Assembly (NCBI GenBank): GCA_036802945.1
Contig: DAIRVG010000003.1
Coordinates: forward strand, 1 to 64,000
Direction of reading: 5' to 3'
Length of the DNA stretch: 64,000 nucleotides
From: Gp6-AA40 sp036802945
GTDB taxonomy: Bacteria; Acidobacteriota; Vicinamibacteria; Vicinamibacterales; UBA2999
Of the stretch, positions 8,048-15,436 are shown piece after piece (position 1 is the first letter of the stretch; each line of letters opens with the position of its first letter). The notes under the pieces were generated by a model that saw nothing but the letters and a program-made list of their open reading frames with translations, did no database searches and was not told the origin of the DNA. A program made the position numbers and the translations under genes.

Positions 8048-8782
8048 ATGGCAGGTTATCAACTACCGGGCGTGACCGGTGCGGTGACCAATGCATCGCC
8101 GATTGACGAGGGGACGCTCGCCCGCACCACGTCCCCAAGTCCAGGCACGGTCGGCGCCGCGTCGACTCAGAGCCTGAGCGACCATGACCTCGCATTCATT
8201 CAGACCACCGCTGGGAGAACGATTGGAGGCGCCAGGAAGCCGCTAGGCGAACTGCAGCACTTACGCGAGGTGCATCTCCAGCGGCAGGCAGCGGCCGCAC
8301 GCGAATCTGGTCCGGGGTCCTGGGCGGCACGGTTCGAGCAGGCCACGGTTGACTGCATGAGCGCCTTGATCGAGGAAGCGCAGTCACCCTTTGGAAACGC
8401 CACTGAGCAGGTGCGTCTTCTGACCGAGGAATTGAGAAAGTCCGGCAGCGTGGCCACGGAGGATCGACTGAAGACAGCCCTTGAAGTGCTGCTGGGCATG
8501 GAACGGCAGCGTCAATTGATGGGTGAGTCCGACGACAACTCGGAAACCATGCCGCTGCTCGCTGACGCATTGAACGCGAGTGCCGACCGCAGAAACACGG
8601 TCCTCAAGAACCTGATCGAGAAGGCAACGCGCGCACGGGCGTCGGTGACTGAGGAACAGCTTCGGACGGCGATCACCGACGTGCTCAGCGTCGAACGCCA
8701 ACGCCAGCTGCTGGGCGTATCAACCGACTCCGATGCGGCAGCCAGCATGGCGCTGGTGAACGAGGCGACGAAACTTCGCTAG
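8048..8782 (+). CDS. Hypothetical protein with internal duplication
   Basis: 244 aa from ATG 8048, preceded by AGGAGGAG about 8 nt upstream. No signal peptide or membrane segment. Two helical segments of about 60 aa repeat each other: residues about 120-176 (LKTALEVLLGMERQRQLMGE) and about 181-239 (LRTAITDVLSVERQRQLLGV), sharing T.E..L..A...L..ERQRQL.G. The N-terminal 60 residues are Thr/Ser/Pro-rich and likely disordered. It lies in the tRNA-Gly element and is not recognised. Confidence 0.65.
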   Translation: MAGYQLPGVTGAVTNASPIDEGTLARTTSPSPGTVGAASTQSLSDHDLAFIQTTAGRTIGGARKPLGELQHLREVHLQRQAAAARESGPGSWAARFEQATVDCMSALIEEAQSPFGNATEQVRLLTEELRKSGSVATEDRLKTALEVLLGMERQRQLMGESDDNSETMPLLADALNASADRRNTVLKNLIEKATRARASVTEEQLRTAITDVLSVERQRQLLGVSTDSDAAASMALVNEATKLR

Positions 8783-8786
8783 ACCG

Positions 8787-8920
8787 TCACGTCATCCAGG
8801 TGCTGATCGTCCTGTCGTCACAAGGGCGGCGCGCGTCCTGGCGGGCCGCCGCGGCACCGGCGATGAACCCTGCACCTGTTTTCAGGAACTCGCGCCGCGA
8901 CGCATCGCCCGCACGGACGT
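8787..8920 (-). pseudogene. Remnant of a Tat-exported protein (signal sequence only)
   Basis: The minus strand reads D-A-S-R-R-E-F-L-K-T-G-A-G-F-I-A-G-A-A-A-A, a perfect twin-arginine signal (SRREFLK plus hydrophobic core). The frame has an upstream stop with no start codon and terminates about 18 codons after the signal. It is the decayed 5' end of a lost gene, consistent with erosion in this element. Confidence 0.55.
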
Positions 8921-9127
8921 CTCAAGACACTGGTTGCGCACTGCGGGGCTACCGTGTTTCGGGCGGGACGCGAAGATGGGAGAGGGGACCGTGACTTCGC
9001 CTCCGCACCCGGAGATAAGTTGCGGGTGAGACATCCAGGGCCAGGGCCGGCTAAGGCGTGTAGAATTCCGGCAACATCACCGCGCTGCGTTCCCCCGAAT
9101 GCGGGGACGCCGTGCCTGGAGGTTCCG

Positions 9128-9772
9128 ATGGCATGCGGCAGCACCAATACAATCGTGCGCCTGATGGCAGGCACGTTCGTGTTCGCACTGGTCTTCGGGG
9201 CATTCGCGAGCGCGCAAGGCAGAATGCCGCCCATACCCGTCGACAAGCTGACACCGGCGCAGAAGAAGGCGGTTGATGAATACAAAAAGGCACGCGGCGG
9301 GGAGCCCGGCGGCCCGTGGGCTGTGCTGACACGGAGTCCGGAACTGATGGCGCGTACCCTGATGCTGAGTGACCACCTGCGGTTCAACAGCTCGCTGCCG
9401 CCCAGACTGAGCGAATTCGTCATACTCATGACCGCCCGGGAGTGGGGTCAGAACTACGAGTGGAACGCTCATCATCCGCTCGCGGTCAAAGGCGGATTGA
9501 ATCCCGAGGTTGCCAAAGCTGTCGCAGAGGGCCGCCGACCCGTGCAGATGGAAGAAGACGAGGCGAGCCTGTACGACCTGATCCAGGAACTGCTTCACAA
9601 TCGAACGGTCAGCGATTCCACCTACGCCCGGGCGGTGTCGAAGTTTGGCGAGCAGGCCGTCGTGGACGCAGTGAGCATCTCGGGCTACTACACAATGGTC
9701 GCGATGTTGCTCAACACCGCGCGCACGCCGCTCGGGCCAGGGGTCCCCGCGCCGCTGCCGGCTTTCCCGTAA
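9128..9772 (+). CDS. Secreted carboxymuconolactone decarboxylase/AhpD-like protein
   Basis: 214 aa from ATG 9128, with GGAGG about 6 nt upstream; the frame is open further upstream but lacks a better start. A signal peptide covers about 1-30 (hydrophobic core, FASAQG). The CMD-type all-helical domain covers about 45-200: LSEFVILMTAREWGQNYEWNAH, then the AKAVAEGRRP and VDAVSISGYYTMVAMLLNTA helices. The AhpD redox CxxC is absent and W-N-A-H occupies the site, so this is not a classic peroxidase. Related exported proteins are common in acidobacteria; substrate unknown. Confidence 0.8.
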   Translation: MACGSTNTIVRLMAGTFVFALVFGAFASAQGRMPPIPVDKLTPAQKKAVDEYKKARGGEPGGPWAVLTRSPELMARTLMLSDHLRFNSSLPPRLSEFVILMTAREWGQNYEWNAHHPLAVKGGLNPEVAKAVAEGRRPVQMEEDEASLYDLIQELLHNRTVSDSTYARAVSKFGEQAVVDAVSISGYYTMVAMLLNTARTPLGPGVPAPLPAFP

Positions 9773-9902
9773 AGCCGCTCGCGTCGTCTATCAACAGCGA
9801 CATGGCTCGCAGCCACCCTCGTGGCGAAGTCGGCTGTTTTCAATGTGGTCCACCCGCCGGTCTCGAAACTGAGGATGAATTGCGCAGCTGGCGCGCACCT
9901 GA

Positions 9903-10140
9903 CGCCGAGACAAGCGGACGGCGGTGCGGAACCTGGTGCGCGCTGGCATTCCGGAGCGCGTCGCCATGCAGTTGACCGGGCACAAGACGCGGTCGGTGTT
10001 CGAGCGCTACAACATCGTGTCGCCCGGGGATCTCCGCGACGCGGCGCGGCGGCTCGACGAAGCTGCTGGGCACACTTTCGGGCACACTGGCCCAAAAAAG
10101 GCCGTGTCGGCCACATCCGAGTCCGCGCAAGTTGTTGAAA
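9903..10140 (+). pseudogene. Tyrosine recombinase (phage-type integrase) C-terminal remnant
   Basis: Open reading from 9903 to the tRNA gives R-T-A-V-R-N-L-V-R-A-G-I-P-E-R-V then QLTGHKTRSVFERYNIV, carrying the His, Arg and nucleophilic Tyr of box II of tyrosine recombinases. Everything N-terminal, including the first catalytic Arg, is missing, with a stop directly upstream. The frame runs into tRNA-Gly before stopping at 10208. It is non-functional and probably the integrase that inserted the flanking element. Confidence 0.8.
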
Positions 10141-10144
10141 AGAA

Positions 10145-10219
10145 TGGAGCGGGAGACGGGGATCGAACCCGCGACATCAAGCTTGGGAAGCTTGCGTTCT
10201 ACCGCTGAACTACTCCCGC
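10145..10219 (-). tRNA. tRNA-Gly (anticodon CCC)
   Basis: On the minus strand GCGGGAG pairs with CTCCCGC, discriminator T is followed by an encoded CCA, the anticodon stem CAAGC/GCTTG encloses TTCCCAA giving CCC, and the T-arm has GGGTTCGATCCCC. It is intact and served as the integration site of the element to its left. Confidence 0.95.
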
Positions 10220-10284
10220 TCTCTGGGTCGCGCGGGCTGAGGCCCGCGTGTCACGTGGCGCAACGGCGATCCGAATTTTAGCGC

Positions 10285-10350
10285 AATCTCCGTGTCTCTG
10301 TGTCGCCCACCTTCGCGCGTTGCGCTTCGGCGGGCAAGCCGTGGCCCGTG
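10285..10350. repeat. Composite intergenic repeat, copy 1
   Basis: Begins with CTCCGTGTCTCTGTG and ends with a 27-nt block (10324-10350) that recurs at 55495-55521 with 25 of 27 bases matching. The shared core includes CGGGCAAGC and GTGGCCCGTG. It lies between tRNA-Gly and the 3' end of the mutase gene. Confidence 0.7.
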
Positions 10351-10360
10351 ATCGGTGAAA

Positions 10361-11716
10361 TTACCCGCGAATGATGCCGAGCACCTCGTCGCGTTTCTCT
10401 CCCATCTGCTGCGGCGTTGCGGCTTCGAGGTTCAGACGCAGCAGCGGCTCGGTGTTCGAGGCCCGGACGTTGAAATGCCAATCGGGGTAGTCGACCGACA
10501 GCCCATCGAGCCTCGCGATCTGCGCGTCCTTGTAGCGCCTCGCAAGTGTCTCGAGCTTCTTCGGCACATCGTCCATGCTCGCGACCTTGGTGTTGATCTC
10601 GCCGGAGATGAAGTACCGCTCGCGGAACGGACGGAGCAGGTCGTGGAGCGACTGGTTCTTCTTCGACATCAGCTCGAGGATCAGGAGCGCAGGGATGAAG
10701 CCGTTATCGGCGTATGAGTAGTCGCGGAAGTAGTAGTGCCCGGTGACTTCACCCGCAAAGATGCCATCCTCGTCGCGCATCCGCCGCTTGATGAACGCAT
10801 GGCCGACGCGGTTCATCAGCGCCCGCCCGCCGTGGCGCTCGACAGTGTCCTTGACCGCCCGGCTCGCGCGCAGGTCGTAGATGATCGTCGCGCCGGGGTG
10901 TTTCAGGAGAAACGCTTCGGCCAGCAGCGCGGTGATGAAGTCGCCGGCGATGAACTCTCCGCTGCCGTCGATGAAAAAACAGCGGTCCGCGTCCCCGTCC
11001 CACGCGATGCCGACGTCCGCCTTCTGGCGGACAACTTCATCCGTGATGTCCCGGCGATTCTCCTCGAGGAGCGGATTCGCCTCGTGGTTCGGGAAGTGGC
11101 CGTCGATGTTGAAACAGAGTCGCGTCGTCTTGCAGGGGAGCCGATCGAACAGCAGTGGTGCGACGAGCCCCGCCATGCCGCTGCCGGCATCGAGCACGAC
11201 GTTGAACGGCTTGATCGCGTTCGCGTCGATGAACGACATCACCTTCTCGATGTACTCGAAGACGATGTTGCGCGGCGTCACCGACCCGTGAGTCGCGGCG
11301 AGCGGCGGCAGGCGGTCGTTGACGATCATGTCGCGGATCTCTCCGAGGCCTGCGTCGCCGCTCAGCGGAAGCGCGCCCGCGCGGACCATCTTCACCCCGT
11401 TGTACTGCTTCGGGTTATGCGACGCGGTGATCTGTGCGCCCCCTTCGAGTTCGTCTTTGACGACCCCGAAGTAGAGCATGTCGGTGGCCAGCATGCCGTA
11501 GTCGACAACGTCGGCGCCCTGCTCGCGGGCGCCCTGGATGAACGCGGCCGCGATGCCGGGCGACGAGATCCGCATGTCGCGCGACACGCCGATTCGCTTC
11601 GCCTCGAGGTACGCGACGAACCCGCGTCCGATCTGCCGCGCGACCTCTTCGTTGATCTCGGAAGGGTAGAGGCCGCGAACGTCGTAGGCCTTGAAGATGT
11701 CCGTATGAATTCGCAT
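10361..11716 (-). CDS. Phosphomannomutase/phosphoglucomutase
   Basis: Interconverts hexose 6- and 1-phosphates (mannose and/or glucose) for nucleotide-sugar synthesis. It is 451 aa and belongs to the alpha-D-phosphohexomutase superfamily. The phosphoserine loop TASHNPKQYNGVKM (about 98-111), the Mg loop DGDADRCFF (about 240-248), the sugar-binding EVTGHYYFRD and the phosphate-binding RASNTEPLLRLNLEA near the C-terminus are all intact, as in ManB/AlgC. It lies 19 bp after the nucleotidyltransferase gene, so the pair can make mannose-1-P and then an NDP-sugar. Confidence 0.94.
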   Translation of the reverse strand: MRIHTDIFKAYDVRGLYPSEINEEVARQIGRGFVAYLEAKRIGVSRDMRISSPGIAAAFIQGAREQGADVVDYGMLATDMLYFGVVKDELEGGAQITASHNPKQYNGVKMVRAGALPLSGDAGLGEIRDMIVNDRLPPLAATHGSVTPRNIVFEYIEKVMSFIDANAIKPFNVVLDAGSGMAGLVAPLLFDRLPCKTTRLCFNIDGHFPNHEANPLLEENRRDITDEVVRQKADVGIAWDGDADRCFFIDGSGEFIAGDFITALLAEAFLLKHPGATIIYDLRASRAVKDTVERHGGRALMNRVGHAFIKRRMRDEDGIFAGEVTGHYYFRDYSYADNGFIPALLILELMSKKNQSLHDLLRPFRERYFISGEINTKVASMDDVPKKLETLARRYKDAQIARLDGLSVDYPDWHFNVRASNTEPLLRLNLEAATPQQMGEKRDEVLGIIRG

Positions 11717-11735
11717 CTCGTGGAGGTTCGTACCA

Positions 11736-12794
11736 CTAAACTTTCGTGAAATCGGTCAACGTTGTCTTATCGCCGAGCACCGCGCCGGCGTTGACGCTCA
11801 CGTTCCGGCCGATGTGGCAGTTGCGTCCCAGGATGGCGTCGCGCACGCAGGCCTCCCGGCTGATGCGGCAATTGGGCCAGATCACGGCGCCGCTGATGAC
11901 CGCGTCTTCTTCGATCTGCGTCTGTCGCCCGATGACCGAGTATGGTCCGATTTTCGCGCCTGCCTTCACCAGCGTCCCTTCATCGATGAAGCAGGGCCCT
12001 TCAACCGTGGCGCCCTCCTCGATTTTGACGTCACCGGCAATCCAGGTCCGCGGTGCAACGAGCTCGCGGAACGGGTCGGCGACGTAGCGGCCATCCATGA
12101 TGTCGTGGTGCACCTGGGTGTACGCCCCCGCGGTACCGATATCGATCCAGTACCCGTTGTAGACATAGGCCACGAATGTTTCAGCCCGCTCGATGAGCGA
12201 CGGGAAATAGCTGCGCTCGATCGACCATGGCACGTTGCTCGGTATACGGTCGAACGTGTCGGGTTCGAGTATGTAGATACCGGCGTTGATGTTGTTCGTC
12301 GTGATCTCGTCCGGGTTGGGCTTCTCGAGGAATCGCCGGATGTTGCCAGTCTCGTCGGTGTCGACGAGGCCGTACGCGGTGGGATTGTCGACCGGGGTCA
12401 GGACGATCGTCGCGCGCGCCTTGCGCTCGCGGTGCAGCCGGATCACTCCGGCCAGATCGATTTGCGTCAGCACATCGCCGTTGAACACCACCACCGACTC
12501 CGTCAGCTGGTCGCCGGCGTACTTGATGGCACCTGCCGTCCCCAGCGGCGCCGGTTCGACGACGTAGCGGATCTTGATGCCGAACTCGGACCCGTCACCG
12601 AAGATCTCCTCGATCCGCCGCGGCTGGTAATTGAGGCTCAGGATCACTTCGTCGATCTCGGGTACCTGCTTCAAGAGATCGATTTGGTAGTGAAGAAACG
12701 GTCGATTGAAGATCGGAACGATCGGTTTGGGAGTGTGAATGGTAAGCGGCCTGAGGCGCGTCCCCTTGCCCCCGGCCAGAAGGATCGCCTTCAT
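11736..12794 (-). CDS. Sugar-1-phosphate nucleotidyltransferase, probably mannose-1-phosphate guanylyltransferase
   Basis: Forms an NDP-sugar from an NTP and sugar-1-phosphate. 352 aa from ATG 12794 (a TTG lies three codons upstream). The N-terminal Rossmann-like domain has LLAGGKGTRLRPLT, TPKPIVPIFNRP, the metal-binding VFNGDVL and FLEKP. The C-terminal quarter is a left-handed beta-helix with hexapeptide repeats (GPCFIDEGTLVKAGAKIGPYSVIG...), as in GDP-mannose pyrophosphorylases. It is coupled with the adjacent mutase. GDP-mannose is the most likely product, but glucose-1-P specificity is not excluded. Confidence 0.88.
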   Translation of the reverse strand: MKAILLAGGKGTRLRPLTIHTPKPIVPIFNRPFLHYQIDLLKQVPEIDEVILSLNYQPRRIEEIFGDGSEFGIKIRYVVEPAPLGTAGAIKYAGDQLTESVVVFNGDVLTQIDLAGVIRLHRERKARATIVLTPVDNPTAYGLVDTDETGNIRRFLEKPNPDEITTNNINAGIYILEPDTFDRIPSNVPWSIERSYFPSLIERAETFVAYVYNGYWIDIGTAGAYTQVHHDIMDGRYVADPFRELVAPRTWIAGDVKIEEGATVEGPCFIDEGTLVKAGAKIGPYSVIGRQTQIEEDAVISGAVIWPNCRISREACVRDAILGRNCHIGRNVSVNAGAVLGDKTTLTDFTKV

Positions 12795-12834
12795 GACGAT
12801 CAACGATCATACACGTAGAGCCCGATAAGGTAGA

Positions 12835-13449
12835 ATGCAAGCCATCCTTAGAATGAATCTACCGACCACGTTGACGCTCGTGCGCATCTTTCTGGTGCCG
12901 CTGCTCGTCGTCGTGCTGCTCACGGAGTTCGCCGGAAGGCAGATTTTCGGCGTGCCGAAGGAGTTGATCGGCGCCGCGATCTTTGGCGTCGCGTCGATCA
13001 CCGACTGGCTCGACGGTTACCTCGCGCGCCGGCGCCGGCAGGTCACCTGGCTCGGCCAGGTGCTCGATCCAATCGCGGACAAGCTCCTGACGTCGGCCGC
13101 GTTCATCTCGCTCGTGCAGCTCGGTCTGGCGCCCGCGTGGATGGTGGCGCTCATCATTGGCCGCGAGTTCGCGATCACCGGTCTTCGGAGCCTGGCATAT
13201 ACGAAGGGCATCACGATTCCCGCGTCTCCGCTCGGCAAGATCAAGATGGGATCGCAGGTCACGGCAATCCTGCTGCTGATTCTCGGATGGCGTCCCGTGC
13301 CGTGGCTCGCGCCGGTTGGGTATGCGGCGCTCTGGGTGGTGATGCTGACCGCCGTGGTATCGGCGGCGGATTACTACCGGCGGTTCGTTCTGCTGCTCAA
13401 CGCGCGCGTCACCGATGTCAACGTCGTGCGTACTCGCAAAGCCAGTTAG
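12835..13449 (+). CDS. pgsA: CDP-diacylglycerol-glycerol-3-phosphate 3-phosphatidyltransferase
   Basis: Integral inner-membrane enzyme making phosphatidylglycerol phosphate. 204 aa (198 aa from the alternative ATG 12853, where the conserved NLPTTLTLVR begins). The CDP-alcohol phosphotransferase signature is DWLDGYLARRRRQ followed by GQVLDPIADK (D..DG..AR...G...D...D). Several hydrophobic spans flank it. It is divergent from the nucleotidyltransferase gene. Confidence 0.93.
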   Translation: MQAILRMNLPTTLTLVRIFLVPLLVVVLLTEFAGRQIFGVPKELIGAAIFGVASITDWLDGYLARRRRQVTWLGQVLDPIADKLLTSAAFISLVQLGLAPAWMVALIIGREFAITGLRSLAYTKGITIPASPLGKIKMGSQVTAILLLILGWRPVPWLAPVGYAALWVVMLTAVVSAADYYRRFVLLLNARVTDVNVVRTRKAS

Positions 13450-13475
13450 TCGCTTCGAAGATCACGAAGACGTTT

Positions 13476-13549
13476 CAACCACGAAGGACACGAAGAACAC
13501 GAAGTATTTGAAACAACCACTTCGTGACCTTCGTGTGCTTCGTGGTTCA
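13476..13549. repeat. CACGAAG-type inverted repeat
   Basis: Tandem ACCACGAAGG/ACACGAAG units are followed 12 nt later by their inverted copies (CTTCGTG...CTTCGTGGTT), giving a long imperfect hairpin. It lies between convergent pgsA and the next minus-strand gene, where it could end transcription both ways. Similar CACGGAG elements occur near 10285, 55430 and 63580. Confidence 0.75.
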
Positions 13550-13577
13550 ATCGTCTTTGGGACCTTGGGTGTCCAGG

Positions 13578-14396
13578 CTACTTCCGGAGCGCGACGTAAT
13601 CTCCAGCCAGCATCGCGTCCCGCGAGAGCGTCACCTTCAGCGTCGACATCTCCGGCTTCACGTCGACCACCACGGCCTCTCCCAGATCGTAGAGGAACTC
13701 AGGCACGATGCCCTTGGGAAGGAGGTTCTCCGACGACTTGTTTGCCTCTTCCAGCTTCCGTTTGTCGCGGTAGATGATGACGCGCTCCCCGAGGGTGATG
13801 CCATGGTCGCTGCCACGATCGATGACGAAGAAGTCGCCCTGCCCGAAGATGGTGCGGCGGTCCGCGCCCAGCATGATGTGGCCATAGTTCTCGCGCTGCG
13901 GCTTCGGCGGATTGGCGTCTGCGATGGGAACCTGCGGCTCCACGTACGGCTCGAGGTAGTCGCCGACGTCGAGCGTGTCGCATGCGTGCGTCACGATGAC
14001 CAGAGACATCCTCTTGTCCACCGCATAGACGCGAACCCAGCCTGTGGTCTGAACGCCCGCGGGGTTTGCCCGCGACACACGCGCGGCGCGCCCAGGCTGC
14101 ATCCGGCGGACGAAGTATTCCTGGCCGACCTCGACGCCGTTATCCGACCCGCCGTTGATCGTGATGAGGTCGCCTGGACCGTACGCGTGACGCGTGAACG
14201 AGTCCTGTCCGCCGGTGATGAGCAGCGACGGGGACGGCGGCTCGAACACGATCGTCGGCGCGCACGCAAGCGCAATCACGTCCGCCGGCAGGTGCGTCAT
14301 CACGGGCGCCTCGCCGCGCTGCGCCGCGAGGGGCGCGCTTGCGGCCAGCAGGCCGGCCGTCAGGAAGATGCGGGTCGAGCGTTCCATGAGCCTCAT
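13578..14396 (-). CDS. Exported protein with a duplicated domain, unknown function
   Basis: 272 aa from ATG 14396 (GGAG 4 nt upstream; ATG 14387 is an alternative). A signal peptide ends near APLAAQ (about residue 26). Two similar segments can be aligned: YGPGDLITINGGSDNGVEVG and FGQGDFFVIDRGSDHGITLG, each G-G-D-hydrophobic-x-G-S-D-x-G-hydrophobic-x-x-G, suggesting paired beta-domains as in some envelope lipoproteins. It lies downstream of bamD and may belong to the same envelope transcript. Not recognised further. Confidence 0.75.
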   Translation of the reverse strand: MRLMERSTRIFLTAGLLAASAPLAAQRGEAPVMTHLPADVIALACAPTIVFEPPSPSLLITGGQDSFTRHAYGPGDLITINGGSDNGVEVGQEYFVRRMQPGRAARVSRANPAGVQTTGWVRVYAVDKRMSLVIVTHACDTLDVGDYLEPYVEPQVPIADANPPKPQRENYGHIMLGADRRTIFGQGDFFVIDRGSDHGITLGERVIIYRDKRKLEEANKSSENLLPKGIVPEFLYDLGEAVVVDVKPEMSTLKVTLSRDAMLAGDYVALRK

Positions 14397-14489
14397 ATCT
14401 CTCCTTCGCGCCGGACAAGGGGAGCCCGTACGCGCGCAGATGTCCCGGGGACCGTAGAGGCGGACCCTCGGTCCTCCTACGTCCAAACT

Positions 14490-14638
14490 ATTGAGCAGTC
14501 AGCGTTTCGAGCTTCTTCTTCGGTCCTAGTACGAGACTGCTTCGACTTTCTTATCGGTCTTGAGGAGAGATTCCGCCAGACAGCGGTCACTGGCGTCCCG
14601 GCGGGGTATCCGGGGTCGTTTCCTTACACGAGAACCTA
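14490..14638 (-). pseudogene. Degenerate duplicate of the bamD 3' end
   Basis: About 150 bp immediately downstream of bamD match bamD's own 3' part (about 14638-14830) with substitutions and an internal deletion of about 40 nt. Examples are GATTCCGCCAGA and GGGGTA(A/T)CC(C/G)GGGTCGT in the same order. The copy no longer encodes a protein. Confidence 0.6.
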
Positions 14639-15433
14639 ATGAGCAGCTAGCTCTTCGAGCCGCTTTCGGGCCTCGACCAGATATTCGCTCTGGTCGAATT
14701 CCTTGACCAGTCGGTCGTAGTACGGAACGGCTTCGGCTTTCTTCTGGGGATCCTTGAGGATAGATTCCGCCAGATAGTAGTAGACAGCGTCCCGTGCGGG
14801 GTAACCCGGGTCGTCGGTGAGGACTTCTTTGAAGCGAGTGATGGCGCCGGGGTACCACCGGCTGCGGTAGTAGAAGAGACCCACCCTGTACGAGGCCTCG
14901 CTCAAGCGGCTGCGTGCCTCTCGCCACTTTTCGCGGACCTCCTTGGTCAGCATGCTGTTGGGATAGCGGTTGAAGAACACTTCGAATTCGCGGACGGCAG
15001 CGATCGTTTCCGTCTGGTCGCGCTCGGGCGCCCGCATCCGCAGGTAGTGCGACATGGCGAGCTTGTATTGCGCGTAGTCGACGCGCGCGTTGGTCGGGTA
15101 GAAGGTGATGAATTCCTTGAACTCGTTTTCCGCGAGCACGAAGTTAGCATCGCCGCCTTCGCCAAGATAGCTGTCACCGACCCCCAGCTTCGCATCGGGG
15201 CGCAGCGGGCTCTGCGGATAGTTGTCGACGATCTGCACGTAGTATCTGCGCGCGTCGACCCACCGCTCCCGCATCATCGCGTCGGTGGCGCGCTGGGACA
15301 GGAACTGGTCCGGCGGTGTGTTACCCGCCGGTGTTTCCGGCAGGTTGTTGCCGCCGCAGGCGGCAGCAAGGATCGCGATCGCGGCGATCAGACTCCAGCG
15401 ACGGGCGCGCGACGAAAGCTTGTAATCAGTCAT
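14636..15433 (-). CDS. bamD: Outer-membrane assembly lipoprotein BamD-like
   Basis: Component of the beta-barrel assembly machinery, anchored by lipid to the inner face of the outer membrane. 265 aa. Lipobox LAAAC with the lipidated Cys at about residue 26. TPR-like helices follow (WVDARRYYVQIVDNYPQSPLRPDAKLGVGDSYL, NEFKEFITFYPTNARVDYAQYKLAMSHYLRM, FFNRYPNS, PGAITRFKEVLTDDPGYPARDAVYYYLAESILK), the pattern of BamD/ComL. It is the last gene of the minus-strand array from aroC. Confidence 0.85.
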   Translation of the reverse strand: MTDYKLSSRARRWSLIAAIAILAAACGGNNLPETPAGNTPPDQFLSQRATDAMMRERWVDARRYYVQIVDNYPQSPLRPDAKLGVGDSYLGEGGDANFVLAENEFKEFITFYPTNARVDYAQYKLAMSHYLRMRAPERDQTETIAAVREFEVFFNRYPNSMLTKEVREKWREARSRLSEASYRVGLFYYRSRWYPGAITRFKEVLTDDPGYPARDAVYYYLAESILKDPQKKAEAVPYYDRLVKEFDQSEYLVEARKRLEELAAH

Positions 15434-15436
15434 TCG

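Larger units (their letters stand above)
7710..10189. mobile_element. Decayed mini integrative element at tRNA-Gly(CCC)
   Basis: A 45-bp direct repeat, 7710-7754 and 10145-10189, matches at 44 of 45 positions. The right copy is the 3' half of the intact tRNA-Gly; the left copy is a tRNA fragment without its 5' half. The C-terminal end of a tyrosine recombinase lies beside the tRNA (9903-10140). This is the normal geometry of site-specific integration into a tRNA 3' end. Between the repeats are an unknown protein, a Tat-signal remnant and a secreted CMD-family protein. True size is about 2.3 kb after removing the false gap and duplicated 55 bp. Confidence 0.75.

Noticed and set aside
10100..10208. 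C-terminal extension of the integrase remnant (GDGDRTRDIKLGK)
   Set aside because: This segment is the translated tRNA-Gly sequence, not recombinase sequence.
11814..12818. + strand frame of about 330 codons over the nucleotidyltransferase
   Set aside because: Antisense shadow of a gene with intact catalytic motifs on the minus strand.
14526..14927. Open frame ending in LAESLLKTDKK downstream of bamD
   Set aside because: The similarity to bamD arises because it reads the degenerate duplicate and then antiphase bamD; it has no consistent domain.
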